Numbered from the stretch's first letter, positions 18,995 through 27,333 are shown. The stretch is DNA of 58,829 nt from Sphingobacterium sp. (GCA_029239355.1 JAQZAZ010000016.1:1-58829); one strand, 5' to 3'. Notes: generated by a model from the letters alone, not told the origin. Numbers and translations are program-made.

Positions 18995-19945
18995 CTATTT
19001 TCGTACAAAGAAGTCCACATTTTGCGGCACAACACTGATAATCTTACAATAATCCGGCACCTTAGTCAACAGGATCGGCAAATATTGTACTTCGTTTTTT
19101 TCCCAATCTGCCAAGTCTACCACAGCCTCAAAATCGCGGGATGTATAATTATTATAATCTTTAACCGACATCAGTACAGTAATAACCACTTTGCTTGGGC
19201 TGGGTCTAACGGAGCTATAACGTTGTCCATTTTCAACTTTCACAGGTAGTTCAATAACTTTCTCTGTCAATTCGCCTACTGGCATCAATACTTCCACAGA
19301 AGTAGGATATACGTTGATGTTTCCTTTTTGGTTACGGGCAAGATTGGCCACAGTGCGTACATCAGTCTCCACCTCTTTCCCGCGAACAGTATCTGTTTCC
19401 CAATATTCTATCGTGGAAACATCCTCATATGGCCCTGTAATGGTCACATATGCAGGTGTCACCTTGGTGTCTGCGATAAAACCATAACCCTTTTTGAACA
19501 AGATATTGGACAATGGTTTTACAGGAACCTTGCGCTGTGTTTGTTTTGAGAAATCGAAAAACAAGGTATCCGGGCTCACAGAAACGACACGTTGTTCATG
19601 CGGAAATTGACGGTTAATAAATCCCAATTGATTGGAAAAGACAATCCAATCTTTTGTTTTCAGTGAACTGAGATCGACCTGCACTTTTGGTGTCTCCAAG
19701 GCGGCCTTAGAAAACAGGAACTGCCAGCCCGTCATCTCGAGCTTTACTTTGACGGTATCGGATTGTTGTGGGTGAAAAGCACGTTTTTCCGGCAAATTGA
19801 CATATTCTATCGCCGCCTTAACAGACACCGTATATTGATTGGAAATTGAAAACAGTAACCAAGCGAGCAACGAAATTCCAACACAGCGCACAAAGATATT
19901 GATCTTGCGTCGTTGGGTCTTATTTAGTCGAACTGCGTTTGCCAT
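18995..19945 (-). CDS. YbbR-like domain protein
   Basis: A 316-aa envelope protein with one N-terminal TM helix (about 18-38) and a periplasmic part with YbbR-type beta repeats (about 45-130, 135-215, 220-310). In Firmicutes YbbR/CdaR proteins control the diadenylate cyclase; in Bacteroidota the role is not established, and no cyclase gene is adjacent. The gene precedes coaE closely. Database-independent recall places it directly after yajC in related genomes; here an accessory insert separates the two. It has its own perfect -7 element 4 nt before the start. Confidence 0.8.
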   Translation of the reverse strand: MANAVRLNKTQRRKINIFVRCVGISLLAWLLFSISNQYTVSVKAAIEYVNLPEKRAFHPQQSDTVKVKLEMTGWQFLFSKAALETPKVQVDLSSLKTKDWIVFSNQLGFINRQFPHEQRVVSVSPDTLFFDFSKQTQRKVPVKPLSNILFKKGYGFIADTKVTPAYVTITGPYEDVSTIEYWETDTVRGKEVETDVRTVANLARNQKGNINVYPTSVEVLMPVGELTEKVIELPVKVENGQRYSSVRPSPSKVVITVLMSVKDYNNYTSRDFEAVVDLADWEKNEVQYLPILLTKVPDYCKIISVVPQNVDFFVRK

Positions 19946-19949
19946 GCTA

Positions 19950-19984
19950 CAAACTTAATCAATTTGCGTAAAAATAAGTTCAAA
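19950..19984 (-). promoter_or_regulatory. Promoter of ybbR-coaE
   Basis: On the minus strand TTTG at 19984-19981, a 23-nt spacer, then TAAGTTTG at 19957-19950, a perfect TAnnTTTG. The ATG is 4 nt further on, so the transcript would be leaderless or nearly so. It may have arisen or become needed after the insert separated ybbR from yajC. Confidence 0.5.
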
Positions 19985-20127
19985 AGGAATTAAAAATCCG
20001 TATTGCGCTACCTTATAGTAGCGGCCATAGCTGTTCAAAATTTATAGACCATTTGACACAATAGGACAAAAACAATCGGATTTAACAAAAACAAATGGGA
20101 TCGTCATACGATAAACTAATTTAACGA

Positions 20128-20790
20128 TTATTCAGATTCGCTCAGATACTCGTGCAAGACAAGATGTTCCTTCCCATTGATCTTTAGTAATGTACCTTCC
20201 TTCATCAGCTGTATTTCGTCACTAACGTCCATGATGTCGCGATAAGAATGATCAGCAATCAGTATCCCTTTATATTGTCTCATATAAGAAAATTGCTCCT
20301 TAAACAATTCGATATATAATGGACTTAGCTCTACAAAAGGCTCATCAAGAAGTGAATAACTCGCTTTGGAATATAAGATCAAAAGATCTTCAATTAACCG
20401 GGCAAGCCCAAGGGAGAGATTACCGACGGTGAAATGAAATATGTTGTTGGATAACTGGAATATCTCGTATAGGCGAATCTTGGAGGCCAAAAAGCGCTAT
20501 ACATCGACTGACAGATAGATTCTTAGGCACAAATCCACACTGAGGGAGATAAGTAATTTCTTTTGTAAGGTGTCCCCGTTGAAATAGCCTTCCGTTACAC
20601 TTCATAAAAGCATAATCCGGCTTGCTATTCCCAAAGATGCAATTCATTAAGGTAGACTTTCCACTACCATTCCTCCCCAATAGCCCTACTGCTGTATTAC
20701 TTGGTATCTTCAGGTAGATCCCCGAAAGTATTGATCTTCCGCCCCGACTATAAGAAAGACTGTCTATATATAAACTACGATCACGACACG
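20128..20790 (-). pseudogene. Frameshifted ABC transporter ATP-binding protein
   Basis: Two overlapping frames together make one ABC ATPase. The first part reads SILSGIYLKIPS, Walker A GRNGSGKST and a Q-loop-like ITYLPQ, and stops at 20420. The second (open from 20490) resumes with a degenerate signature LSLGLARLIE, Walker B/D-loop YSLLDEPFVELSP and H-loop IADHSYRD, and ends at 20128. One indel around 20425-20490 explains the break. The 5' end has no ATG, GTG or TTG at the expected place, another sign of decay. It is the third gene of a three-gene cassette. A sequencing error at the frameshift cannot be ruled out. Confidence 0.8.
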
Positions 20791-21069
20791 TAGCAAAAGA
20801 TAAATGGCAAAATCTACCAGGTAAATGTTTTTCAGCATTTTTATGGGTGCAAACCCTATATTTCGTAAGAAAATTACCTTCTTTTTAAAACTAAACACAC
20901 ATTCCGCGATGAGAGACAGTATTACTCCACACATTTTAAACCAAAAAAAAAGCACAAGAACCGCGGCTCCATATCGCTCAACGAAATCTACCGCCCGCCA
21001 TAACAAGGACAGTGTAACCAATAAATTGAACAAGATAACGAAACTAAAGAATTGAAAAGAGAGCTTTAT
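20764..21069 (-). pseudogene. Small polytopic membrane protein of the ABC cassette, start codon possibly lost
   Basis: About 101 aa with three hydrophobic segments. The middle part (LVLFFWFKMCGVILSLI, then FLRNIGFAPIKML) resembles small membrane partners of ABC ATPases in Bacteroidota. The frame opens at an ATA (21069) in the context ATA-AAG-CTC, where a related gene would be expected to begin ATG-AAG-CTC; the first usable alternative is a TTG at 21033. So either the start has mutated or TTG is used. Its stop overlaps the first codons of the ATPase and its start is 9 nt after the small peptide's stop: an operon layout. Confidence 0.55.
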
Positions 21070-21078
21070 TATTAATTA

Positions 21079-21216
21079 TCATGGGTTGTCTAATGCATCC
21101 AATAATATAACGATCGGCGAAGTATTTCCCCAAAAAGCATCCCCCACTAACAACAAAACATCAAGGATCACCAATACCTTCAGTCCCTTTTCCCGAGTAT
21201 CGATATTTATCTTCAT
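21079..21216 (-). CDS. Small hydrophobic peptide (45 aa) heading the ABC cassette
   Basis: An ATG-started frame of 45 codons with a charged N-terminus (KINIDTREKG), a hydrophobic core at 12-29 (LKVLVILDVLLLVGDAFW) and a short tail ending LDNP. It is directly upstream of the membrane protein and ATPase with operon-like spacing, which is the main reason to believe it. It could be a substrate peptide, a membrane accessory subunit or chance. No family was recognised. Confidence 0.4.
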   Translation of the reverse strand: MKINIDTREKGLKVLVILDVLLLVGDAFWGNTSPIVILLDALDNP

Positions 21217-21636
21217 AATTGATTTATATTAAGTCTTTAAGTTACAAAAATTATTTTCAATAGTAACAGATCAATTCTGCCGCGATTGACAATTCAACAC
21301 ATTTTTTAAAAAATATTGACCATAAATGATATTAATCTGAAAAATACAGCTACTTCTACAACACAGGAATGAGTGCCTTTTTACTGGGCTAGATTCGGAG
21401 ATCTTCTTCACAGTGTGCGGAACAAAACTATAACTGATTCCTACCAACTTTTATAATAACAGGGGAATTACAGGGGTTTAACAGGGGTTTAACAGGGGTA
21501 TTACTGGGCTAAATCCCTGTTATACCCCTATTAATACACTGTAAAAATTGTGTTACCTCCTTTTTATTTGCGAATTTGGTATTAACTTGTTAATAAGTTG
21601 TGTACCAATGATTATAAACCAATAGAAAGAACAACT
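21217..21636. other. Intergenic region with tandem repeats before DUF6266 gene
   Basis: A 420-nt non-coding stretch between divergent units. It contains the 11-bp tandem repeat at 21459-21513 and its inverted continuation to about 21537. No clear -7 element was found for either neighbour. Confidence 0.5.
21459..21513. repeat. 11-bp tandem repeat (ACAGGGGTTTA-type), five units
   Basis: Units with period 11: ACAGGGGAATT, ACAGGGGTTTA, ACAGGGGTTTA, ACAGGGGTATT and a decayed ACTGGGCTAAA. The following CCCTGTTATACCCCTATTA is an inverted copy with the same period, so the block can fold. It lies about 120 nt before the DUF6266 start codon. Confidence 0.85.
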
Positions 21637-22272
21637 ATGGCGATTTTACAAAATGGCCCCAATGGCCCTATTACCGGAAAATTCGGTTCTGTAAGTGCTT
21701 ACATATTGAATGGCCAAAATATTGTACGCGGTCCTAAAAGAAAACGAACATCCCCGCCAAGTGAAGCAGAACTCCTCAACAGAAAAAAACAAAAAGTTGC
21801 CGGGCGATTTGCAGGAGACAATAGAGCAATATTTGATTTTGGTTATCAGTCCCTCACAGAAAAAGGCAGCCGGGTCGGCGCATTCCAATTAGCTCAGCGC
21901 CATATTTTTAAGGAGGCCATGGAAATGGATCCGGATAATAACCCTTTCGTTAACCCTGAAAAGCTACTTGTATTTGCGGGACAGCTAACCCCGTTGACCA
22001 ACTGTCAAATTAGCCTTTATGGCGATGTGATCGATCTTACATGGACTCCCAATGTGCTATATGAAGATAGTATATATAAAATCAATATCGCACTGATCGG
22101 TTTGTATGGTGAGTCTCATTTGAGAACTTCAATCGCCGAAGTAAAGCAGGGGGACTGCTCATTACAATTTAATGGAATAAGCCGAAAACACTGTGATTAC
22201 CATGTTTATGCAGGTGTATGGGATACGTTACGTAATAGTTTCTCAAATTCCATCTATTGTGGAGTAATATAA
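21637..22272 (+). CDS. DUF6266 family protein
   Basis: A 211-aa cytosolic protein of a family common in Bacteroidota accessory regions and of unknown function. The start ATG at 21637 gives the family-type opening MAILQNGPNGPITGKFGSV; a TTG-started frame from 21598 would add 13 atypical residues. The KRKRTSPPSEAELLNRKKQK basic stretch at about 33-52 is also typical; the C-terminal half is probably beta-rich. It lies in the insert between yajC and ybbR and points away from yajC's direction, converging on it. Confidence 0.8.
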   Translation: MAILQNGPNGPITGKFGSVSAYILNGQNIVRGPKRKRTSPPSEAELLNRKKQKVAGRFAGDNRAIFDFGYQSLTEKGSRVGAFQLAQRHIFKEAMEMDPDNNPFVNPEKLLVFAGQLTPLTNCQISLYGDVIDLTWTPNVLYEDSIYKINIALIGLYGESHLRTSIAEVKQGDCSLQFNGISRKHCDYHVYAGVWDTLRNSFSNSIYCGVI

Positions 22273-22365
22273 GGTAAACAAACTAAGCCGCCAACAAAAG
22301 GTGTAAACTAGCTCCGACACAACAACAGTATCGCGTTGTTCCACCTTCAAAAAGGATAAAATAAA

Positions 22366-22393
22366 AAAGCCAATCTCTTTTGAGACTGGCTTT
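22366..22393. terminator. Terminator of yajC, possibly bidirectional
   Basis: Arms AAAGCCAATCTC and GAGACTGGCTTT pair with one G-U around a 4-nt loop, with an A-tract and a T-tract outside. It ends the yajC transcript and may also stop the DUF6266 transcript. Confidence 0.85.
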
Positions 22394-22414
22394 CAATTTT
22401 TTAAGTGAAAAAGC

Positions 22415-22735
22415 TTATGAAGCGCTCTTCTCTGTTGCGTTTGCAGCTTTTGAAGCATCCAAAGCAATTGCAGACTTGTCAAAACGAATTCTTACACCCG
22501 AACCAACGTCTACTAAAAAAGTAGTATCAGATACCTCGACGATACGCCCGTGGATACCTGCTGTCGTAACGACTTTAGAGTTGACACCCAATTCTTCAAT
22601 ATATTTCTTATGATCTTTTTGCTTCTTCATCTGCGGTCTGATCATGAAGAAATAAAATACTACAATGATTAAAACCATTGGTAAAAAACTCATCATACTA
22701 CTCCCACCGGCTGCTTGTAATAATACTGTATTCAT
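22415..22735 (-). CDS. yajC: Preprotein translocase subunit YajC
   Basis: Small inner-membrane accessory protein of the Sec translocon, associated with SecDF. It has an N-terminal TM at about 15-33 (LPMVLIIVVFYFFMIRPQ), the characteristic FMIRPQMKKQKDH junction and the cytoplasmic beta domain with VTTAGIHGRIVEV. The 106-aa length is normal. It lies 26 nt after the DUF1573 gene in a run with nusB; in relatives I recall ybbR and coaE following directly, but here the run ends at a terminator. Confidence 0.96.
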   Translation of the reverse strand: MNTVLLQAAGGSSMMSFLPMVLIIVVFYFFMIRPQMKKQKDHKKYIEELGVNSKVVTTAGIHGRIVEVSDTTFLVDVGSGVRIRFDKSAIALDASKAANATEKSAS

Positions 22736-22761
22736 CTGTTATTATATCGTTTAATAATGTG

Positions 22762-23223
22762 TTATTTTGCTAATACTTCACCCTTTAGCTGGACGGTTGT
22801 CAGCCCATTGGAAGCATTCGACTGAATCGTAATAATCTTTTGCTGCTTACCAACCTGCCCTTCACTGTTGAAAGTAACATGGATATCCGATGTTCCTCCC
22901 GGTAAAATAGGGCTTTTTGAAAACTCTGGCTGCGTACAGCCACAAGATGCAGTCACTTTGGATAAGATAACCGGCGCATCACCAGTGTTCTTCAATACAA
23001 AAGTGTGCTTCACCTGTGCACCTTCTTTGATCTGTCCAAAATCAAAGGCCGACTCTGCAAATTCTACTTTACCCAGTTGCGCCGCAGCTTTAGAAAGACT
23101 ATCTGTCGCCACAGTTTCAGTCCCAGTCTTAGCAACCTCAACTTTTCCGTTTTGGGAATTTCCACAAGAAAAGAAAAGTACCGATGCCAAAGCTAAAACT
23201 GAATATTTACTAAAGTTTTTCAT
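22762..23223 (-). CDS. DUF1573 lipoprotein
   Basis: A 153-aa envelope lipoprotein with signal and lipobox FFSCG (Cys20), a low-complexity linker to about residue 50, then one Ig/ASH-like DUF1573 domain with the hallmark TASCGCTQPEFSK and ILPGG segments. The molecular role is unknown. It sits between nusB and yajC, a cluster conserved in Bacteroidota. Confidence 0.93.
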   Translation of the reverse strand: MKNFSKYSVLALASVLFFSCGNSQNGKVEVAKTGTETVATDSLSKAAAQLGKVEFAESAFDFGQIKEGAQVKHTFVLKNTGDAPVILSKVTASCGCTQPEFSKSPILPGGTSDIHVTFNSEGQVGKQQKIITIQSNASNGLTTVQLKGEVLAK

Positions 23224-23237
23224 TTGTTTATTGCTCT

Positions 23238-24185
23238 TTAATCCCTTAAACCACGACCTGCCTTCTGGATTCTTCCTTGTTGGTTCAGGTCGCTTAATAT
23301 TTTATCTAAGATACCATTAATAAATGTATTACTTTTTAATGTACTGAATACCTTAGAGATTTCAATATACTCATTTATTGTCACTTTCACAGGAATCGAT
23401 GGAAAATTAACCAATTCGCATATTGCCAATCGCATCAATAAAGTATCCATCAAAGCAATACGGTCTGATTCCCAGTTTTTTGTTTTATCCGAAATTAGCT
23501 TCTGATACTCATTTGTATTGCGGATTGTTTTGCCTAACAACGCGATCACATAATCACTATCATCATTCCAGTTTTGGGTGATTTCAGCAAGTTTATTTTT
23601 ACGCGGATCTTCTGAACTGAAGTTCTTAAAAGTCTTTGCGATCAATGCCTGCAAAACTTCTTTGTCTACTGGCCAGTTGATAAATTTCTCCTCAAAAACC
23701 TGCTCAATAACAGGTGATTTCAGAATGATCTTTTTAAAGATATGTTTAATGATATCCTTTTCCGTACCAATCGAGCGATCTTCTTGCTGTAAATATTCCA
23801 AATATGCTTCAGAATCCTTCAATTGCAAAAATACTGTACGCACGATTTCCGGATCAAAGCTCCATGAAATTTTATATTTTTTGACTCCCTCAGCATATTG
23901 CGGATTTTGTCTTAATGACTCAATAAAAGTATTTGTACTTAACTTGGTCGTTAAAGACAAGTCTTTTTCAGTCGGCAAAAATTTGTTGGCTCTGCCTTCT
24001 GCGTCTATCAATACATAATCGGATACCTCATCCAATAGATTCAGTGTCCAGATATACATCTCGTAGACCTCATCCACATTTTTTAATAGTGCTTTTTCAA
24101 ATGTTTTGATGTCTTTGTCTTCTGTAAGACTGTACGCATAAAGCGTTTGCACTACTTTTACCCTCAGGTGTCTCCTGTTTAACAT
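23238..24185 (-). CDS. nusB: Transcription antitermination factor NusB
   Basis: RNA-binding factor of the antitermination complex needed for rRNA transcription. The NusB fold is split: MLNRRHLRVKVVQTLYAYS at the N-terminus (an RRxxR-type opening) and the C-terminal core DRIALMDTLLMRLAICELVNFPSIPVKV, NEYIEISK and FINGILDKI. The 315-aa length, with a helical insert of about 150 aa, is the long form seen in Bacteroidota, against about 140 aa in E. coli. It is first in the run with DUF1573 and yajC. Confidence 0.94.
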   Translation of the reverse strand: MLNRRHLRVKVVQTLYAYSLTEDKDIKTFEKALLKNVDEVYEMYIWTLNLLDEVSDYVLIDAEGRANKFLPTEKDLSLTTKLSTNTFIESLRQNPQYAEGVKKYKISWSFDPEIVRTVFLQLKDSEAYLEYLQQEDRSIGTEKDIIKHIFKKIILKSPVIEQVFEEKFINWPVDKEVLQALIAKTFKNFSSEDPRKNKLAEITQNWNDDSDYVIALLGKTIRNTNEYQKLISDKTKNWESDRIALMDTLLMRLAICELVNFPSIPVKVTINEYIEISKVFSTLKSNTFINGILDKILSDLNQQGRIQKAGRGLRD

Positions 24186-24246
24186 AGTAATTTTAAAGAA
24201 CGATTTTTTTATAAACTAATAAATAAGAACGATTTTGGAAAGAAGA

Positions 24247-25326
24247 CTATCTTTTGATTTTTTTAATATCTTGGATACGTTTCTCCGCTATGCGATTGGC
24301 CGCTTCAAAAGTAGAGATATTCTCTTCTTTTGATTTTTTCAATACGTCTCTAGTCGCATTATATATATTTTTGATCACAAATTCAGTGTGATCCACCCCA
24401 TAATTCTGAATTTCTGAATAACAACTAATCAATGCTCCAGCATTAATCAAATAATCCGGCGCATACAATACACCTCTTTCATGAAGAATGGTACTTGTCG
24501 TTACTTCATCTTTCAATTGGTTGTTTGCCGAGCCTGCGATAATTTTACATTGCATTTTTTGCGCCGATTCGGGGTTTACCGTACCGCCCAATGCACAAGG
24601 TGAATAGACATCAAACTCATGATCGAATACTTCATTGTATGGGATCGGCTCAGCTTTGTATTTCGCTGCCACCTTAAGCATTTTCTCTTCTGTGATGTCG
24701 CTCACATACACACGTGCATTTTCCTCACGTAACATAGCGATCAACCGCTCTCCGACACTACCTACCCCGTGAACAACAACTTTTTTACCTGCCACACTCT
24801 CCGATCCATACAACTCCTTCAAACAGGCTTTAATACCGAAATAGACACCTTGGGCTGCAAAAATTGATGTATCTCCAACCCCACTGCCGTGAATCGCTTT
24901 GGGCAAACCAGCAACATGATCTGTCTCTGTATAAATATATTCTAAATCGCGCTGTGTGGTACCCACGTCCAACGAAGCAATAAAGTTACCATTCAATCCT
25001 TCAATAAACTGGCCCAAACGACGCAATAAAACCTCAGATTTGTCCAAACGGCTGTTACCGATAATAACAGCACTTCCGCCACCCAAATTTAATCCAGTAA
25101 TGGCAGATTTATAGGTAATGGCCTTGGATAAACGTAAAGCATCCTCAATAGCTTCTTCTGTCGATTCGTATGGTAACATACGAACCCCTCCTATTGCCGG
25201 CCCCAATGTGGTGTCATGGATCGCAACAATAGCTTTTAAGCCCACTAATTCATCATTACAGAAAAATAAGTTTTGATGACCAGACTGGCTCATCAATTCA
25301 AAAATAGAATTTTGAGATGTTGACAT
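24247..25326 (-). CDS. Glu/Leu/Phe/Val dehydrogenase homologue lacking the catalytic lysine
   Basis: A 359-aa protein of the leucine-dehydrogenase type of the GLFV family, which oxidatively deaminates amino acids with NAD. The N-terminal segment GPAIGGVRMLPY and substrate Lys73 in TYKSA are present, and Asp120 in LDVGTT aligns with the catalytic Asp. The family signature GGGKAVIIG reads GGGSAVIIG: Ser85 (codon AGT at 25072-25074) replaces the catalytic lysine, K80 of leucine dehydrogenase. The AED before VGT has become SLD. The Rossmann motif GVGSVGERL near 194 is intact. It may be inactive as a dehydrogenase or may do another job. A perfect -7 element lies at 25373-25380. Confidence 0.85.
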   Translation of the reverse strand: MSTSQNSIFELMSQSGHQNLFFCNDELVGLKAIVAIHDTTLGPAIGGVRMLPYESTEEAIEDALRLSKAITYKSAITGLNLGGGSAVIIGNSRLDKSEVLLRRLGQFIEGLNGNFIASLDVGTTQRDLEYIYTETDHVAGLPKAIHGSGVGDTSIFAAQGVYFGIKACLKELYGSESVAGKKVVVHGVGSVGERLIAMLREENARVYVSDITEEKMLKVAAKYKAEPIPYNEVFDHEFDVYSPCALGGTVNPESAQKMQCKIIAGSANNQLKDEVTTSTILHERGVLYAPDYLINAGALISCYSEIQNYGVDHTEFVIKNIYNATRDVLKKSKEENISTFEAANRIAEKRIQDIKKIKR

Positions 25327-25372
25327 AAAATGTACTACTCTAATTTGTTTTAATTTTTTAAGGTACTTGTTG

Positions 25373-25380
25373 CAAAAGTA
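25373..25380 (-). promoter_or_regulatory. -7 element of the GLFV dehydrogenase gene
   Basis: TACTTTTG on the minus strand, a perfect TAnnTTTG, 46 nt before the start codon. No good -33 TTG was found at the usual distance. Confidence 0.4.
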
Positions 25381-25489
25381 GGAAAATTATTCGTTGTGCA
25401 TAATATCTTTTTTTATCCAAGACTTAACATTTGATTTCCGAATGACAGTAATTTCATCGAAATATAAAAGCATTTTGCTGAATTAGTTC

Positions 25490-25497
25490 TATTTTTG
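25490..25497 (+). promoter_or_regulatory. -7 element of the ABC exporter gene
   Basis: TATTTTTG, a perfect TAnnTTTG, ends 10 nt before the ATG. The nearest TTTG upstream (25474-25477) is only 12 nt away, shorter than the usual 19-23. Confidence 0.35.
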
Positions 25498-25507
25498 TAT
25501 CCATAAT

Positions 25508-27289
25508 ATGAAGGATCTCGCCTACTTAAATAAGTACTTTTATAAATACCGCTGGAAACTCGTTCCAGGGGTTATTTTTGTTATCGTTTCCAATTACTTT
25601 GGGGTACTCCCAGCTAAAGTCATTCGCGAAGCCTTTGACCTTGTACAGGAAAACATTTATCTCTACCGCCTTTTCGATGGCTTTGACAGACAAGAGCTGA
25701 TTTACAAGGTATTTGGCACGAGCTTATTGTTCTTCGGGTTTATCGTATTACTGCTTTCACTGTTGCGCGGAATTTTCCTATTCTTTATGCGCCAGACAAT
25801 TATTCTGACTTCCCGCTATATCGAGTATGACCTTAAAAATGAAATTTACAATCATTATCAGGAATTGAATTTCGGTTTTTTTCGAAAAAACAATACGGGC
25901 GACCTGATGAGCCGTGCCACGGAGGATGTCAACCAGGTGCGAAATTATCTTGGACCTGCTATTATGTATGCCATTAATACGATAGTCCTGTCCATTATGG
26001 TTATTTATGCCATGTATAGTGTCAATGGAAGGCTAGCGACCTACGCATTGGCTCCTATCCCGGTCTTATCAATTATCATCCTTTTTGTCAATAAAATTAT
26101 CAATAAACGCAGCTTAAAAATACAAAAACAGCTTGCAAACCTCTCTTCCTTTGTCCAGGAAACCTTTGCTGGTATCCGTGTCATCAAGACATATACCCGG
26201 GAACAGAATAAAATGGAAGCATTTGAAAAGGAAAGTACCATTTACCGCAACACCGCATTGGATCTGGTGAAGGTACAAGCCGTCTTCTTTCCGCTTATTT
26301 TGCTACTGATTGGTCTGAGTACCGTCATTACGATCTATATCGGTGGAATTGAAGTTGCCAAAGGAACAGTTACCCCCGGAAATATTGCCGAATTTATTAT
26401 CTATGTCAATCAATTGACCTTTCCGGCCATGTCTTTGGCATGGGTGACTTCGCTGGTACAACGTGCGGCTGCATCACAAAAACGGATCAATGAGTTTTTA
26501 GAAACACAATCGCCGATCATCAATGGTCAAATAGACAAAGAAATCGCCGGAGAGATCAAGGTGGAAAATATATCATTCACTTACCCAGAAACAGGTATAC
26601 AGGCCATTAAAAATATATCTTTCCAGGTGCCTATCGGCAAGACACTGGCGATTATTGGAAAAACTGGTTCGGGGAAATCTACTTTGGCCAATCTGCTGCT
26701 GCGCATGTATGATATCGACAGCGGCAATATTCAATACGATGGTGTTGCCTTAAAGGAGCTTAACTTCAAAAATCTTCGCCAACAAATTGGCTTCGTCCCA
26801 CAGGATGTATTCTTATTTTCAGATACGATTGCCAATAACATCGGTTTCGGGCTGGATCATTTTACACAAGAACAGATCGAGCAGGCCGCGAAAGACGCTG
26901 CTGTGTATGATAATATTATCGCTTTTGATGAAGGGTTTGAAACTGCTGTCGGCGAGCGTGGCATCACACTTTCGGGCGGTCAAAAACAACGTGTATCCAT
27001 CGCCCGGGCATTAGTAAAAGAGCCAAATATATTGATCTTTGACGACTGCTTATCCGCTGTTGATACCAAAACCGAAGAAACAATCTTACGCTCATTAAGC
27101 CGCATCATGAAGGGCAAAACCTGTATTTTCATTGCCCATCGAATTTCGACCATCAAAAATGCGGACCATATTCTTGTCATGGATCAAGGTCAGATTGTCG
27201 AACAGGGCACTCACCTTGAGTTAATGGAGAAAAGAGGTGAATATTTTGAACTTCACGAAAAACAATTACTGGAAAGCGTCGAAGGATAG
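25508..27289 (+). CDS. ABC exporter, fused permease and ATPase (MsbA/MDR type)
   Basis: A 593-aa half-transporter that forms a homo- or heterodimer in the inner membrane and exports lipids or drugs. Six TM helices are in residues 15-310. The nucleotide-binding domain is complete: Walker A GKTGSGKS at 384-391, Q-loop IGFVPQDVFLF, signature LSGGQ at 488-492, Walker B ILIFDDCLSAVD near 508-519 and H-loop IAHRIS. The TM part has the exporter-type GDLMSRATEDVNQVR coupling segment. A perfect TATTTTTG -7 element (25490-25497) ends 10 nt before the ATG. It is monocistronic and divergent from the dehydrogenase gene. Substrate cannot be told from the sequence. Confidence 0.94.
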   Translation: MKDLAYLNKYFYKYRWKLVPGVIFVIVSNYFGVLPAKVIREAFDLVQENIYLYRLFDGFDRQELIYKVFGTSLLFFGFIVLLLSLLRGIFLFFMRQTIILTSRYIEYDLKNEIYNHYQELNFGFFRKNNTGDLMSRATEDVNQVRNYLGPAIMYAINTIVLSIMVIYAMYSVNGRLATYALAPIPVLSIIILFVNKIINKRSLKIQKQLANLSSFVQETFAGIRVIKTYTREQNKMEAFEKESTIYRNTALDLVKVQAVFFPLILLLIGLSTVITIYIGGIEVAKGTVTPGNIAEFIIYVNQLTFPAMSLAWVTSLVQRAAASQKRINEFLETQSPIINGQIDKEIAGEIKVENISFTYPETGIQAIKNISFQVPIGKTLAIIGKTGSGKSTLANLLLRMYDIDSGNIQYDGVALKELNFKNLRQQIGFVPQDVFLFSDTIANNIGFGLDHFTQEQIEQAAKDAAVYDNIIAFDEGFETAVGERGITLSGGQKQRVSIARALVKEPNILIFDDCLSAVDTKTEETILRSLSRIMKGKTCIFIAHRISTIKNADHILVMDQGQIVEQGTHLELMEKRGEYFELHEKQLLESVEG

Positions 27290-27333
27290 TCACAGCTGCC
27301 CTAAATAATGGCGGTAAATACTGCACAAAATTA

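Noticed and set aside
20420..20490. Programmed ribosomal frameshift in the ABC ATPase
   Set aside because: No slippery heptamer with a downstream stem was seen, and the gene also lacks a start codon, so decay is simpler.
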